Origin: Planctomycetota bacterium
GTDB lineage: Bacteria > Planctomycetota > Planctomycetia > Pirellulales > UBA7805
NCBI GenBank assembly: GCA_021413705.1
Contig: JAIOPX010000175.1
Location: forward strand, 1-41,473
Direction of reading: 5' to 3'
DNA length: 41,473 nt
Below are positions 1 through 9,307 of the stretch, in pieces. The notes under the pieces are model-generated. The model worked only from the letters and a program-made list of their open reading frames with translations, ran no database searches and was not told where the DNA came from. Both the position numbers and the translations under genes were made by a program. Each line of letters opens with the position of its first letter. Positions within the stretch are counted from its first letter, which is position 1.

Positions 1-278
1 GTGGGATGGTAGAAGCCCAGGCCGTGCTCTGAAATGTGCTTGCCGACCACAATCACGGGAGGAGCAAGCGGGGTGCGTCCGTCGGCCTTCACCGGCGTCA
101 AACGAACCAGATAGGGAAACGGGAACCGCGATTCGCTACGCCGTTCCGGGCAGCGGCCGTGCGGATAGAGCCGAGTGAGCAGATGGTGAATGCGCTGGCG
201 CAGGGAGATGGGCGCAATGCGCGGCGACACAACCACCGCCGGTTCGGACATGACTTCGGACATGACATCAGTAGCCAT
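1..278 (-). CDS. Conserved hypothetical protein, 5' part only
   Basis: This reading frame starts at an ATG (complement of 276-278) and stays open to the left edge, so about 92 N-terminal residues are visible and the rest lies outside the window. After a Val/Ser-rich start there is a basic segment (LRQRIHHLLTRLYPHGRCPE), then RFPFPYLVRLTP, and near the edge VVGKHISEHGLGFYHP. From memory, the last motif resembles a planctomycete family with a PilZ-like beta-barrel segment, but I cannot confirm the family. A second in-frame ATG at 261-263 is an alternative start. A purine-rich GGCGGAG lies about 11 bases upstream of the first ATG. No signal peptide or membrane segment is seen, so it is probably cytoplasmic. 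The function is unknown. Confidence 0.6.
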   Translation of the reverse strand, partial: MATDVMSEVMSEPAVVVSPRIAPISLRQRIHHLLTRLYPHGRCPERRSESRFPFPYLVRLTPVKADGRTPLAPPVIVVGKHISEHGLGFYHP

Positions 279-796
279 CAGACAAGGTCTCCGCCTCAAG
301 GGGGAATCAGCCGCGAACAATCAGCCGCACAAACCATCAGCCCAGAGCAGCGACCTCGCGCATCGCCGCGCGACATCGACTGTGCTGAGTCGGACTGTAA
401 ACCAGTGGCGCTATGCAAACACGGGTGAGTGCTGCGGAGCGTTATGAAGATGCGTAGATAAGAGTGATGGGACTGCCTAACGCCCCGCCGCGGCAGGCTG
501 TCAAGGCTCGGTTGTGTGCGAACCCAGGGGCATTGGTTATCTACGTCGAAAAACTACGGTAGTCAAATCAGGAGGAAAATTGCCGTGTGGCTTTCGCACT
601 GCAAAACGCATAACCCGTCCCACAACGCCTCGGCGTTACCTAACAACTGCAAGCCAGGGTCTGCCATGTTGCCGTTGAGCAACACGAGGCTTACATTTCA
701 GCAGGCAGGGGAGGGGTTAGAGGTTAGGGGCGAGGGATAGGAGCGTTTACAATCAACGAATCCATTTTGAAAACCTAACCCTATCCCCTCATCCCC
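279..796. other. Intergenic region without a convincing gene
   Basis: About 520 bases separate the divergent partial gene and the ABC ATPase gene. The short open frames here have no family-like sequence. I see no tRNA or rRNA-like fold and no strong promoter. The right end holds an imperfect purine-rich inverted repeat (707-811). Confidence 0.5.
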
Positions 797-811
797 ATGC
801 CCTCCCCTCCT
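707..811. repeat. Imperfect G-rich/C-rich inverted repeat
   Basis: A purine-rich arm (707-740, several copies of GAGGGG and TTAGGGG) faces a pyrimidine-rich arm (772-811, CCTAACCCTATCCCCTCATC). The pairing is imperfect and low in complexity. The right arm contains the ATG at 797 of the ABC ATPase gene, so that start has no clean ribosome-binding site. It may belong to the dispersed palindromes seen elsewhere in the window. Confidence 0.5.
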
Positions 812-1540
812 CCACCGTTGCCGGAATCCGCCGATCGCGAGGTTCTGCTGCGCATGCGCAACCTCGGCCGCACTTTCCAGATGGGGGAAGTCTCGGTGGT
901 GGCGCTGAAGGAGTTCACGCTCGATGTCTACGTGGGAGAATTGCTGGTTTTGTTAGGCCCCAGCGGATCGGGCAAGACGACCATCCTCAATATCACCGGC
1001 GGACTCGACCGGGCCACGGCTGGCGAGATCTGGTATCGCAATGAGGATCTCACCCATGCCACGAACAAACAACTGACTCGATATCGCCGCGAGAAAGTTG
1101 GCTTTGTCTTCCAGTTCTACAATCTGGTCCCCACGCTCACGGCGCGCGAGAACGTGATGGTGGCCACCGAGCTATCACCCAACGCCCTGCCGGTCGATGA
1201 AATGCTCCGGCTGGTGGGGCTCGAAGAGCGACTCGATCATTTTCCAGCCCAGCTCTCCGGCGGCGAACAACAGCGCGTGGCTATCGCCAGAGCCTTGGCC
1301 AAGAATCCCGAACTCATGCTCTGCGATGAACCGACCGGCGCCCTCGACTTTGAAACCGGCAAGCGGGCGCTGCGGCTGCTGTTGGACGTCACGCGGCAGC
1401 TTTCCAAGACGGTCATTCTGATCACGCACAACACGGCCATCGCAGAAGTGGCTGATAGAGTCGTGCATTTGCGCAGCGGACAGCTTGTGTCGCTGGATGT
1501 GAACATCCATCCCAAGCCGCCAGAGGAGATCGTCTGGTGA
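797..1540 (+). CDS. ABC transporter ATP-binding protein, MacB/LolD type
   Basis: This is the ATPase subunit of a MacB/LolCDE-like exporter; it would drive the adjacent FtsX-type permease at the inner membrane. All motifs are present in 247 residues: Walker A GPSGSGKT (54-61), Q-loop Gln106, signature LSGGEQQR (153-160), Walker B LMLCDEP (173-179) and switch His211. The sequence [11 protein letters not shown] before Walker A is typical of the LolD/MacB group. The stop overlaps the permease start at 1537, which supports one operon. The start is uncertain: ATG 797 lies in a repeat arm and lacks a ribosome-binding site, and TTG 818 or ATG 854 are alternatives. It is intact, but its partners look broken, so it may have no working transporter to energise. 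Confidence 0.9.
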   Translation: MPSPPPPLPESADREVLLRMRNLGRTFQMGEVSVVALKEFTLDVYVGELLVLLGPSGSGKTTILNITGGLDRATAGEIWYRNEDLTHATNKQLTRYRREKVGFVFQFYNLVPTLTARENVMVATELSPNALPVDEMLRLVGLEERLDHFPAQLSGGEQQRVAIARALAKNPELMLCDEPTGALDFETGKRALRLLLDVTRQLSKTVILITHNTAIAEVADRVVHLRSGQLVSLDVNIHPKPPEEIVW

Positions 1541-3808
1541 GCGTGTTGGACCGCAAACTGGTGCGCGAGTTGCGCAGCTCACGCTGGCTGTTGCTGGCGA
1601 TCATCTCGATCATCATGGTCGGCGTGATGATGTATGTCTACATGCGCTCGGCCTGGTTCAACCTGAGCCTTGCGCAAGAGCGCTACTATGCCGAAGGACG
1701 GATGGCCGATTTCTGGATCGACGTCAAGAAAGCGCCGCTGACCGATCTGCGGGCGCTCTCAGACCTGCCCGGCGTGAGTGAGATTCGTCCGCGGATTCAG
1801 TTCTTCGCCACGGTCGATCTGGCCGACGCCCCGCTGCCGCTTAACGGTATTGTTCTCTCATTGCCCGACATGCCGCAGCGGATCATCAATGACATCGTGC
1901 TGGTCCGCGGGGGCTACTTTTCTGACACCAGGGCAGAAGAAGTAATCGTCAACGACGCATTTGCCCGGAAGCACAAGATCCACCCTGGCCAGTGGATCAC
2001 GTTGATTCTCAACAATCGGCAGCAGGAACTGTTCGTCGTGGGGACGGCCATCAGTTGCGAGTATGTCTATCTCGTTTCTCCGGGAGCCTTCGTGCCCGAC
2101 CCGGAGCATTTTGGCGTTTTCTATCTCAAGCACAGTTACGCCGAAGAAGTTTTTGACATGAATGGGGCGGCCAATCAGGTGGTGGGGCTGCTGGCGCCGG
2201 AAGTGCGGCAACATCCTGAGGCTTTGCTGGATCAGGCCGAGCGGCTGCTGGCTCCCTACGGAGTGCTGAACAAGTATCCGCGTCGCGATCAGTCGTCCAA
2301 CCGGTTCGTCAGTGACGAAATCCGAGGGCTGGGCATTTTCTCGTCGTTCATGCCGGTGATTTTCCTGATTGTGGCGGCGCTGGTCCTCAACGTGCTCATC
2401 TCAAGGCTGGTCGAGCAGCAGCGGACGATCATCGGCACACTCAAGGCGACGGGCTACAGCGACACGGCGCTACTGTTGCACTATCTGAAGTACGGGCTGG
2501 CCATTGGATTGTGCGGCGGGCTGCTAGGCTGGGTGAGCGGCTACTTCATGGCCAACTGGGTCACCAGCATGTACCGGATCTATTTTGAGTTTCCGGACCT
2601 GTCGAATCGGATCTACCCTGGCACCTATCTGACAGCACTGGCGATCAGCCTGATCTGCGCGCTCGTCGGCTCGCTGCGCGGCGCGCGGCTGGCGATTCAC
2701 TTGCAACCAGCTGAAGCGATGCGCCCTCGCCCGCCAGCGAGCGGTGGCCGGGTTTGGCTGGAGCGTATCGGTCCTCTCTGGCGACGGCTGAGTTTCGGCT
2801 GGCGAATGGTGCTGCGGCTGGTGATTCGCAATCGGTTGCGGACGGTGGTGGGTATGTTCGCCGCGTCCATGGGGGCCGGGCTGCTGGTTTGCGGCTTCAT
2901 GCTCGGCGAGGCGATGCAGTTTCTCGTCGAGTACCAATATGAGCAGGTCAGTAGCAGCGATATCGACTTGTCGTTGACCGATGAACATGGAGTTGGCGTG
3001 CTGGATGAAGCCCGGGGGCTGCCGGGTGTGGACGTTGCCGAGCCGCTACTTTCCGTGGCCGGCACGTTTATTAGCGGGCCGTATTATCGCAAGGGATCAG
3101 TTGTTGCACGTCGAGGTGGGTGACATGGTGGTATTTCAACCGAGCCAGGGGCGGCAAGAGCCGCACACGATTCCGGTGGCGAGAATTACCGACAACTATC
3201 TGGGGCTCGCGACCTATGCCGACATCGACTATCTCAGCCGCTTGCTGGGTGAAGAACTGGCTGTCAACGGTTTGCAATTGAAGACCGATCCTGCCCCTGC
3301 TGCCAGCGCGGCCCTCTATGCGCAGCTCAAAGAGTTGCCGGCGATCCAAGCGGTGAACCGCCGCAGCGACGTGATTCACAACCTCCGCGTCAACTATATC
3401 GAAGTGCAGTACATCTTCATCAGCTTGATGGTGTTCTTCGCCGGAGTGATTTTCTTTGGCAGTATTTTGAATGCCGCCCTGATCGGGCTGGCGGAGCGGC
3501 GCCGCGAAGTGGCCACGCTGCTGGTGCTGGGTTACGGCCCCTGGCAAGTAGGAGGGCTGTTTCTGCGCGAGAGCATGGTCGTCACGCTCCTGGGCACGCT
3601 GGCCGGCCTGCCGCTGGGATACCTGTTGACGGTGATGCTGTCGTACGCCTATGACACCGAGATGTTTCGGTTTCCCGTGATCGTAACCAGCGGCGTGTTG
3701 ATCAAAACACTGTTGTTTTCCGTGGCCTTCGGCCTGCTGGCCCACCTGGGCGTGCAGCGGACGATTCACAAATTGGACTGTTTGGATGCGCTGAATGTGA
3801 AGGAATAG
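1537..3808 (+). pseudogene. FtsX-type ABC permease, broken by frame change and apparent deletion
   Basis: This is a MacB/FtsX-like permease. The first frame (1537-3123) has an N-terminal membrane segment (residues 16-36), a periplasmic domain, three more segments (about 271-291, 314-337 and 363-385) and the start of a second half (about 436-457). It runs to FISGPYYRKGS, then leaves homology and stops at 3123. A second frame picks up at about 3098 with LLHVEVGDMVVFQPSQG and continues through three C-terminal segments to 3808. In family members I remember, several dozen residues separate these two motifs, so the break looks like an internal deletion whose length is not a multiple of three. The gene overlaps the ATPase stop and is followed 30 bases later by the fusion protein. 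A sequencing or assembly error is the main alternative. Confidence 0.75.
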
Positions 3809-3838
3809 GTTGAGTTATAATTGCTACAAGGAATCGAC

Positions 3839-5285
3839 ATGATGAATAAATGGATCATTATCATCCTGGTGTTGGTGGCCGTGGTCGGCGGCGGGGTGTG
3901 GTATGCGCTGAGTTCCCGGATCGAGGTGGACGTGGCCGCGGTGACCCAGGGGCCGATCAAGGAGTTCATCGACGAGCAGGGGAAAACCCGGCTGCCGCAG
4001 ACGTATCTGATCACGATGCCCTACGCCGGCCGCATCGAGGCCATCACGCTCACGGAAGGAACTCCGGTCGAGAAGGGGCAGCAAGTGGCCGGCATCGTGC
4101 CGTTGGATTTGGAATTGTCGCTCGATACCGCCAAGTCGGCCCGCCAAGTCGGCTGTCGAGCGGCTGCAGGCGTCGATCGCGGAAAACAAGGACGTCACCG
4201 TCGAGCAAACCGGCAAGGCCCAGGCGCTGCAGTTCGTCAAGTCGATGCGCAAGTCGGTCGAGGCGGCGGTCAACCGCGTGATCGCCGGCGAGGGGAAGCT
4301 GGAGTTCGCAACGAAACAGTTGGACCGCTACCGCGTGCTCCGCGAGAAGACCGCCGCCTCCCAGGAGGAATACGATCAAAAGGTGCTGGACGACATTCAG
4401 AGCAAAGTCGATCTGCAGCAGGACAAACTGGTGCAGGCGGCGATGGAGGCGCTGGAGATTGGCACCGCCATGATGCCCACGATGATTCAGCAATATATCG
4501 ATCGCAAAGGGTTGACGGTCAAAGTCTATGAAGAACAGAAGCAGGAGGCGCTGGCCAAGCTCAAGCAGGCCATGGAGGATGAGCGACGTGGAAGGATGCT
4601 CAGCCCCGTCTCGGGCGTGGTGTTGAAGCGCGACGTCAGCAACGAGCGCTATCTGCCAGCCGGCGAAGTGCTGTTGGAGATCGGTCGGCTGGAGGATCTG
4701 GAAGTGGAGGCCGAAGTTCTCAGCCAGGATGTGGTCCGCGTGAAGCGCGGCGACCCGGTTTCGATCTATGGCCCGGCCATCGGCCCCAAGCCGGCCCGGG
4801 GGCGCGTGGATAAAATCTACCCTGCCGGGTTTACGAAGGTCAGCTCGCTGGGTGTGGAACAGCAGCGGGTGCGCGTGATTGTCAAGTTCGAGGCGGATGA
4901 CCTGGCACGCGTCCGCAAGGAGCAAGAGCTGGGCGTTGACTACCGCGTGCGGGTGCAGATTGTCACGGCTGAGGAAGCAAACGCCGTCGTCGTCCCTCGG
5001 TCGGCTATGTTCCGAGCCGCCGATGGCAAGTGGCAGGTGATGGCCGTCCGCGGCGGTCGGGTAGCCAAGATCACGATCGCCACCGGATTGATGAACGACT
5101 CGCTCGTTGAAGTGCGCGAAGGACTCAAACCCGGCGATCTGGTAGTCCGAGCCCCCGAATCGCGCCTGACCGACGGGGCGAGCCTCGGGCCTGGGCGAAG
5201 CCACGGCCCGGCGACTGGTTGCCGCGGGAGCGAAAGTGTTGCTGGCCGACGTCAACGATCAAACCGGCAACGCCTTGGCGGCTGA
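3839..5285 (+). pseudogene. HlyD/MacA-type membrane fusion protein, frameshifted and 3'-truncated
   Basis: This is the periplasmic adaptor of a tripartite exporter. It starts at ATG 3839 with AAGGA seven bases upstream. Residues 5-25 form a membrane anchor, and a lipoyl-like half (LITMPYAGRIEAITLTEGTP) follows. At 4128-4153 an exact 13-bp tandem duplication shifts the frame; deleting one copy restores DTAKSAVERLQASIAEN and a continuous protein with a coiled-coil hairpin, a second lipoyl half (RMLSPVSGVVLKRDVSNERY), a beta-barrel and a membrane-proximal domain. The 3' end is also abnormal: after ESRLTDGAS the frame enters dehydrogenase sequence and ends out of family at 5285. With two lesions it is probably non-functional, unless the duplication is a sequencing error or reverts by slippage. 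Confidence 0.8.
4128..4153 (+). repeat. Exact 13-bp tandem duplication causing a frameshift
   Basis: CCGCCAAGTCGGC occurs twice back to back (4128-4140 and 4141-4153). One copy encodes the expected residues TAKSA; two copies shift the membrane fusion protein frame by +1. This points to a recent slippage event. Confidence 0.9.
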
Positions 5286-5910
5286 GCTTGGTACCGCCGC
5301 GCAGTTTGCCCATTGCGATGTCACCGATGCAACGAGCGTTCAAGGAGCGATCGAAACCGCAGTCACCGCCTTTGGCCTGCTCGACGGCTCGATCAACTGC
5401 GCCGGAGTGTTGGGCGCCTCACGCATCCTGGGTCGCGAAGGACCGCACGACCTGGCCCTGTTCCGCCGTGTCGTGGAGATCAACCTGATCGGCACATTCA
5501 ATCTCTTACGATTGACGGCGGCCGCGATGGCTACCAACCCGCCGCGCGAGGACGGCGAGCGGGGCGTGATCGTCAACACGTCGTCGGTTGCGGCCTTTGA
5601 AGGCCAGACCGGCCAGGCCGCCTATGCGGCGAGCAAAGGAGGCGTCGCCAGTTTGACCCTGCCTGCTGCGCGGGAACTCGGACGGCACGGAATCCGCGTT
5701 GTGGCCATTGCACCCGGCACGTTCGACACGCCGATGATGGCCAGCGTGAACGACGAAGTGCGAGCCTCGCTATCGGCCCAAGTGCCGTTTCCGAAACGGC
5801 TCGGCCACCCTGGCGAGTTCGCGGCCCTGGTGCAGCAGATCATTGAAAACACGATGCTCAACGGAACAGTGCTGCGGCTCGATGGCGGACTACGCATGGG
5901 AGAGAAGTAG
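5182..5910 (+). pseudogene. Short-chain dehydrogenase (3-hydroxyacyl-CoA dehydrogenase type 2-like), N-terminally truncated
   Basis: From 5182 one frame reads ASGLGEATARRLVAAGAKV and then continues to 5910 as a classical SDR. It shows VLLADVND (end of beta2), INCAGV, NTSSVAAFEGQ with the catalytic Ser, YAASK with catalytic Tyr/Lys and the VVAIAPGTFDTPMM loop. The sequence resembles HSD17B10-like 3-hydroxyacyl-CoA dehydrogenases. The first beta-strand and the TGG part of the TGxxxGxG dinucleotide motif are missing. A TGA lies in frame at 5167-5169 and no ATG lies between, so there is no normal start; a GTG at 5236 would give a protein without the NAD-binding glycines. The sequence joins directly to the fusion protein gene, which suggests a deletion that removed an intergenic region. 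Confidence 0.75.
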
Positions 5911-5918
5911 CTCGGCTT

Positions 5919-6281
5919 TTATTTCTCAGCGTCGTCTTTCTCTACGTCGTCAAGATGGAACTTGTGTAATAGCCGATGCAAAAGCGGAGCAGCCAGCACC
6001 GCGACCATTGTTAGGAAGGCGATACCGCTGTAGAGGGCATAGAACGAAGCGAACAGCTTGCCGCCGGTGGTCTTCATGGGGTCAACCGGCCCCATGCCGG
6101 TGAGGATCATCGAAGCATTGAGCAGCGCATCGATCCAGGGAAGTTCGCCGAACCAGTGATAGCCCACACTGCCTAACAACAGCGAGCCGGCGATGATCAA
6201 GCCGGTAACGCCGAAACTGGCCGCGAGCCGGGTATAGAAACGGCTCTTGGGAAGCAGAGTGTCGTGCTTGGTTTCAAACAT
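5919..6281 (-). CDS. Two-TM, K+ channel-like membrane protein with degenerate filter
   Basis: The protein has about 120 residues if it starts at ATG 6281 (MFETKHDTLLPKSRFY). It has one hydrophobic segment (FGVTGLIIAGSLLLGSVGYH), a pore-like loop with ILTGMGPVDPMKTTGGK, a second hydrophobic segment (SFYALYSGIAFLTMVAVLA) and a charged tail. The fold pattern is that of small 2-TM ion-channel proteins, but GMGPVD stands where potassium channels have T-V-G-Y-G-D. Upstream in-frame starts exist: ATG 6293, and TTG 6317, whose TTGA overlaps the stop of the preceding gene and could allow coupling. I prefer 6281 because MFETKHDTLL fits what I remember of family N-termini. Its function is unknown; ion conduction is only suggested by layout. 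Confidence 0.65.
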   Translation of the reverse strand: MFETKHDTLLPKSRFYTRLAASFGVTGLIIAGSLLLGSVGYHWFGELPWIDALLNASMILTGMGPVDPMKTTGGKLFASFYALYSGIAFLTMVAVLAAPLLHRLLHKFHLDDVEKDDAEK

Positions 6282-6313
6282 GAGGCAAGCCATGTGAGGC
6301 AGCGGGAGGTTGG

Positions 6314-9307
6314 TCAAGGATTTACACGCGCTTCCTGAGACATCTTATGATACGTCGCAAGTGTAGCTTGATACTCCGCCACCGCGGCCTCCGACAACAC
6401 TCCTTGATGCCGCTTGATCTCCGCCTCCATCCGCCCGACAAGAAATGCGACTTCTTCCTGCCTCGGTCGCAACGGCTTGCCCGGCACGTCGATATGCCAA
6501 GGCGCCGAATGGGCGAAACGGCTGCGGCCTGGTTCGGACGGCTCAAAGCAGCGCAGGGCCACCCAGTTGGAACCGTGAATTGTGATGGGGACGTTGACAC
6601 GCAAGCCGAAGCCACCACCTGGCATAAGTTTCCACTGTTCCCGCATCTCTCGGCTCCACACGATTGTGCCGCTTTCGATGACCTCCACTCTGCTCAACGG
6701 CTGTGTACCAAAGAGCCAACCATCAAGTTGATATGTAGTCTCCGCATCCTTCTGATGAAACGTATGCCCAGGCAGTTGTTTGGAGAGTCGCACATCCATC
6801 AGCGGGCCGGTCGTGACGAAGCTGTTGCCGGCGTTGAGTCCACGCATCCAATCGTCGTAGTTGAAACCGCCAGGACAATGCACGTAGACGCGGCCGTATC
6901 CGAGCGGCACAGGATGCACGCCGCTGGCGGTCCCGCCCGTGGGACGCAGCCGGAAGCCGCAGTTCAGCAGGGCGTAGTAGTTCTGAAATCCGAACTCGAT
7001 CCAGCCGTTTTCCGTCAGTCCCTTGGCGTCCCACTCCGCGTGCATATATTCCGGCGGCTGGATGGCCCAGCGTCCGAAGTGGAAGCCGGTTCGCCAGATG
7101 TGGTTGTTGGTCAGTTCGTAGAGATCGACTTTCATCGTGGGGACGATCATCATCGACCAGGGCCAGTTGTGTTTGTCGAGTTCCAGCAGCGCCCCTTGGT
7201 CGTGAACCTCCATCGCCAACGGGCCGACCGGTGGGACCGTGCTTTTCAAAGGTTTTTTCTGATTCAGCGCAAAGACGGCCCCCAGCATGTGCGGCTTGCG
7301 GGCGACGTTGAAGATCTCGTACTCGGTGTTCAGCGGCCAATATACATGGGTAGGATCGATCTCGACCAGCTTCGCTTCGAGCGGCTCCTTGGGCGGCGGC
7401 GGAACCGTGTCCGATTCGGTGGTCCAGGAGGTGATCGGCAAGGTTACGTTGAGATCATCGGCCAGCATGGCCGTCGGCAGTTCCGAGAGCGCACGATGGC
7501 AGTGTGTCTCGCCGGAATACCAGCCGAGGCGCTGGACGTCAACAAAGCGCTTCAGCTTGAGCTCGATTTGAACTGGCTCGTTGCCGATTTCCACTTCGGC
7601 GGTCGCGGGAAGCCATTCCTTACTGCGCTCTGCGGTCAGTGTATAGCGGCCCGGCGGGAGTTCGGATGTGAACTCGCCTGCCGGCAAGGCTGTGTGAATC
7701 TCCACGCTGTGCGTGCCGTAGTTCTTGCGATACTCGACGCCGGGGCCATGGGGGCCGGTGGCTCGTGCGGTGTGCCACTGACCTTTCTCCGGGCCTTCGA
7801 TGTAGAGTCGCGCTGGCAGCGTAGCGCCAGAGTCGGCATCCACTATTCGGCCGCGCAGCACCCTCGCGATGCCTCCAGGGGCTGACGCCCCCGGCTCGCC
7901 TGATGTCTGGCCATCCTTACGCCACAACCACCGCCGTAGCTTGGGGAACATAGTCAACGCGTTTTCGCGCAGAATCTGCCGGCCGATCCGCAGGGCATCG
8001 GCTTCGCGCAATTCACCCCGCTCCACTTTCTCGGCCAGCGCGTCGGTCAGCGCTTGCCGCGTCAGCGCCGTCGCTCCGTAGATCCCTTCGACGTTGGACG
8101 CATCGGCCCCCCACATGATCCGATCGGACGGAACCGCGTCGAGCCATTCCTGATACGCTCGGCGGGCCACGGTTTGGCTGAGCGTCGGCAGCCAGACCGA
8201 GTCGATCCACACGTTGCGGTTTCGCATGGCGATCACCGCCGTCTCGCCCACCCAGGGATAGCCGCCGTGGAATAAGATGAACTTCGTCTGAGGATTGGCC
8301 TGGATCAGGTCCACCAGCAACATCGGGTTGCTTCCCTGGATGCGGGCCTGCCCGGTGTGGACCTGAAACGGCAGGTCGTATTTGGCGCTGAGCTTGCAGA
8401 CATGCCAGAACATGAAGTCCTCAAAGTCCTGCTGCTCTTGCGGCGTGATCTCTTTTTTCGGCTTGCCATACACGGCGGCGGCCCGCTCCTGCGAGATCTT
8501 TTCGTAACGCAGCGATCGTTCGTAAGCCTGGGTAGATTTGAGACAGACGCAATCTGCTGCCACCGCCTCTGCAAAGATGGCATCCACCACTTTGAGGAAG
8601 TCGTCCAAAGTGTCGGTCTTCAGGTTGCGTTTGCGGGCGAAGGCAAATGGACTGTCCATCTCGCTGCCGAACTGGCTGGGATGGCTGCCGCGCATCAGCG
8701 TGGTGACATTCAACAGCGGCACACTGAATCGATAGGCCCGTTGAAATTGCAGCCGAGCCCAGTAGGGATCGACAACCATCAGTTCAATATTGGCCCGCTT
8801 GGTGACGACGTTCTCAATCCAGTCGTCGGTCTTATAATTGTCGAAGATCTGCTCATTCAGTTTGCGGGCCTGCTCGGGTGTGATCGCGTCGAAATCGACC
8901 CCATACAAATCTTCAAACGCCGGGAGCAGATAGCGATAGGCGCTGGTGGCCTTGGCATTGGCGAAGTTGGGCTGTTGCAGTTTCCACCAGGCGTCAAAGT
9001 TGCCGTCGGCCGGCCAGGGGGCCACGTGGTGGATCCAGGGAAAGTAACTGTATTGCCAGATGCTGCGAAGATTGACTCCCCGCCCGCGCGGAGTGGAGAC
9101 CAGTTCGCGCATCTGGTCGCGGGGAGGCAGATGGTCGTGCGTGTCGATAGCCGGCACGGCATCGAGCGCGGCCTTGACCCGCTGGTGCAAGGGGCTGCGC
9201 TGCGGCGGCTCGGCGATTGCGGAACGTATTGGCAGGATGGCGGAAACCAAGAGCAGCCAACCCCACGGAGCTGTCTTGATGCAATGAATGCCTTTGCGTG
9301 AAAGCAT
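6314..9307 (-). CDS. Secreted two-domain metallohydrolase: amidohydrolase fused to CehA/PHP-like domain
   Basis: The protein has 997 residues and an N-terminal signal peptide (hydrophobic core WGWLLLVSAILP, possible cleavage after SAIA), so it is probably exported. Residues about 45-465 form an amidohydrolase_2-type TIM barrel: HDH at 57-59, FQVHTGQ with His317, HGGY with His347, and GAD with Asp402. After a linker, residues about 485-997 start with a carboxypeptidase-regulatory-like beta domain (GRIVDADSGATLPARL), then GWYSGETHCHR (His602, His604), the metal signature of CehA/McbA-like PHP hydrolases. Each half has the length of a free-standing protein, so this is a gene fusion. The linker GEPGASAPGGIAR is encoded by a palindromic repeat (7875-7894). 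The substrate is unknown. Start ATG 9307 has GGAG about 11 bases upstream. Confidence 0.8.
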   Translation of the reverse strand: MLSRKGIHCIKTAPWGWLLLVSAILPIRSAIAEPPQRSPLHQRVKAALDAVPAIDTHDHLPPRDQMRELVSTPRGRGVNLRSIWQYSYFPWIHHVAPWPADGNFDAWWKLQQPNFANAKATSAYRYLLPAFEDLYGVDFDAITPEQARKLNEQIFDNYKTDDWIENVVTKRANIELMVVDPYWARLQFQRAYRFSVPLLNVTTLMRGSHPSQFGSEMDSPFAFARKRNLKTDTLDDFLKVVDAIFAEAVAADCVCLKSTQAYERSLRYEKISQERAAAVYGKPKKEITPQEQQDFEDFMFWHVCKLSAKYDLPFQVHTGQARIQGSNPMLLVDLIQANPQTKFILFHGGYPWVGETAVIAMRNRNVWIDSVWLPTLSQTVARRAYQEWLDAVPSDRIMWGADASNVEGIYGATALTRQALTDALAEKVERGELREADALRIGRQILRENALTMFPKLRRWLWRKDGQTSGEPGASAPGGIARVLRGRIVDADSGATLPARLYIEGPEKGQWHTARATGPHGPGVEYRKNYGTHSVEIHTALPAGEFTSELPPGRYTLTAERSKEWLPATAEVEIGNEPVQIELKLKRFVDVQRLGWYSGETHCHRALSELPTAMLADDLNVTLPITSWTTESDTVPPPPKEPLEAKLVEIDPTHVYWPLNTEYEIFNVARKPHMLGAVFALNQKKPLKSTVPPVGPLAMEVHDQGALLELDKHNWPWSMMIVPTMKVDLYELTNNHIWRTGFHFGRWAIQPPEYMHAEWDAKGLTENGWIEFGFQNYYALLNCGFRLRPTGGTASGVHPVPLGYGRVYVHCPGGFNYDDWMRGLNAGNSFVTTGPLMDVRLSKQLPGHTFHQKDAETTYQLDGWLFGTQPLSRVEVIESGTIVWSREMREQWKLMPGGGFGLRVNVPITIHGSNWVALRCFEPSEPGRSRFAHSAPWHIDVPGKPLRPRQEEVAFLVGRMEAEIKRHQGVLSEAAVAEYQATLATYHKMSQEARVNP
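7875..7894. repeat. Palindromic repeat inside the coding region, translated as linker
   Basis: GGGGC (7878-7882) pairs with GCCCC (7887-7891) over a TGAC loop, extended by CC/GG outside. From memory, this GGGGCTGACGCCCCCGG core is common between genes in planctomycete genomes. Here it encodes the linker between the two hydrolase domains. Confidence 0.65.

Noticed and set aside
516..740. 74-codon open frame before the ABC ATPase gene
   Set aside because: No ribosome-binding site; the end is low-complexity repeat and the translation looks random.
4128..4153. Programmed ribosomal frameshift in the membrane fusion protein
   Set aside because: No slippery heptamer; an exact duplication is the simpler cause, and the 3' end of the same gene is also damaged.
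6347..7885. Plus-strand open frame (512 codons) opposite the hydrolase fusion
   Set aside because: Shadow of the CehA-like half; no start signal and no family-like sequence.
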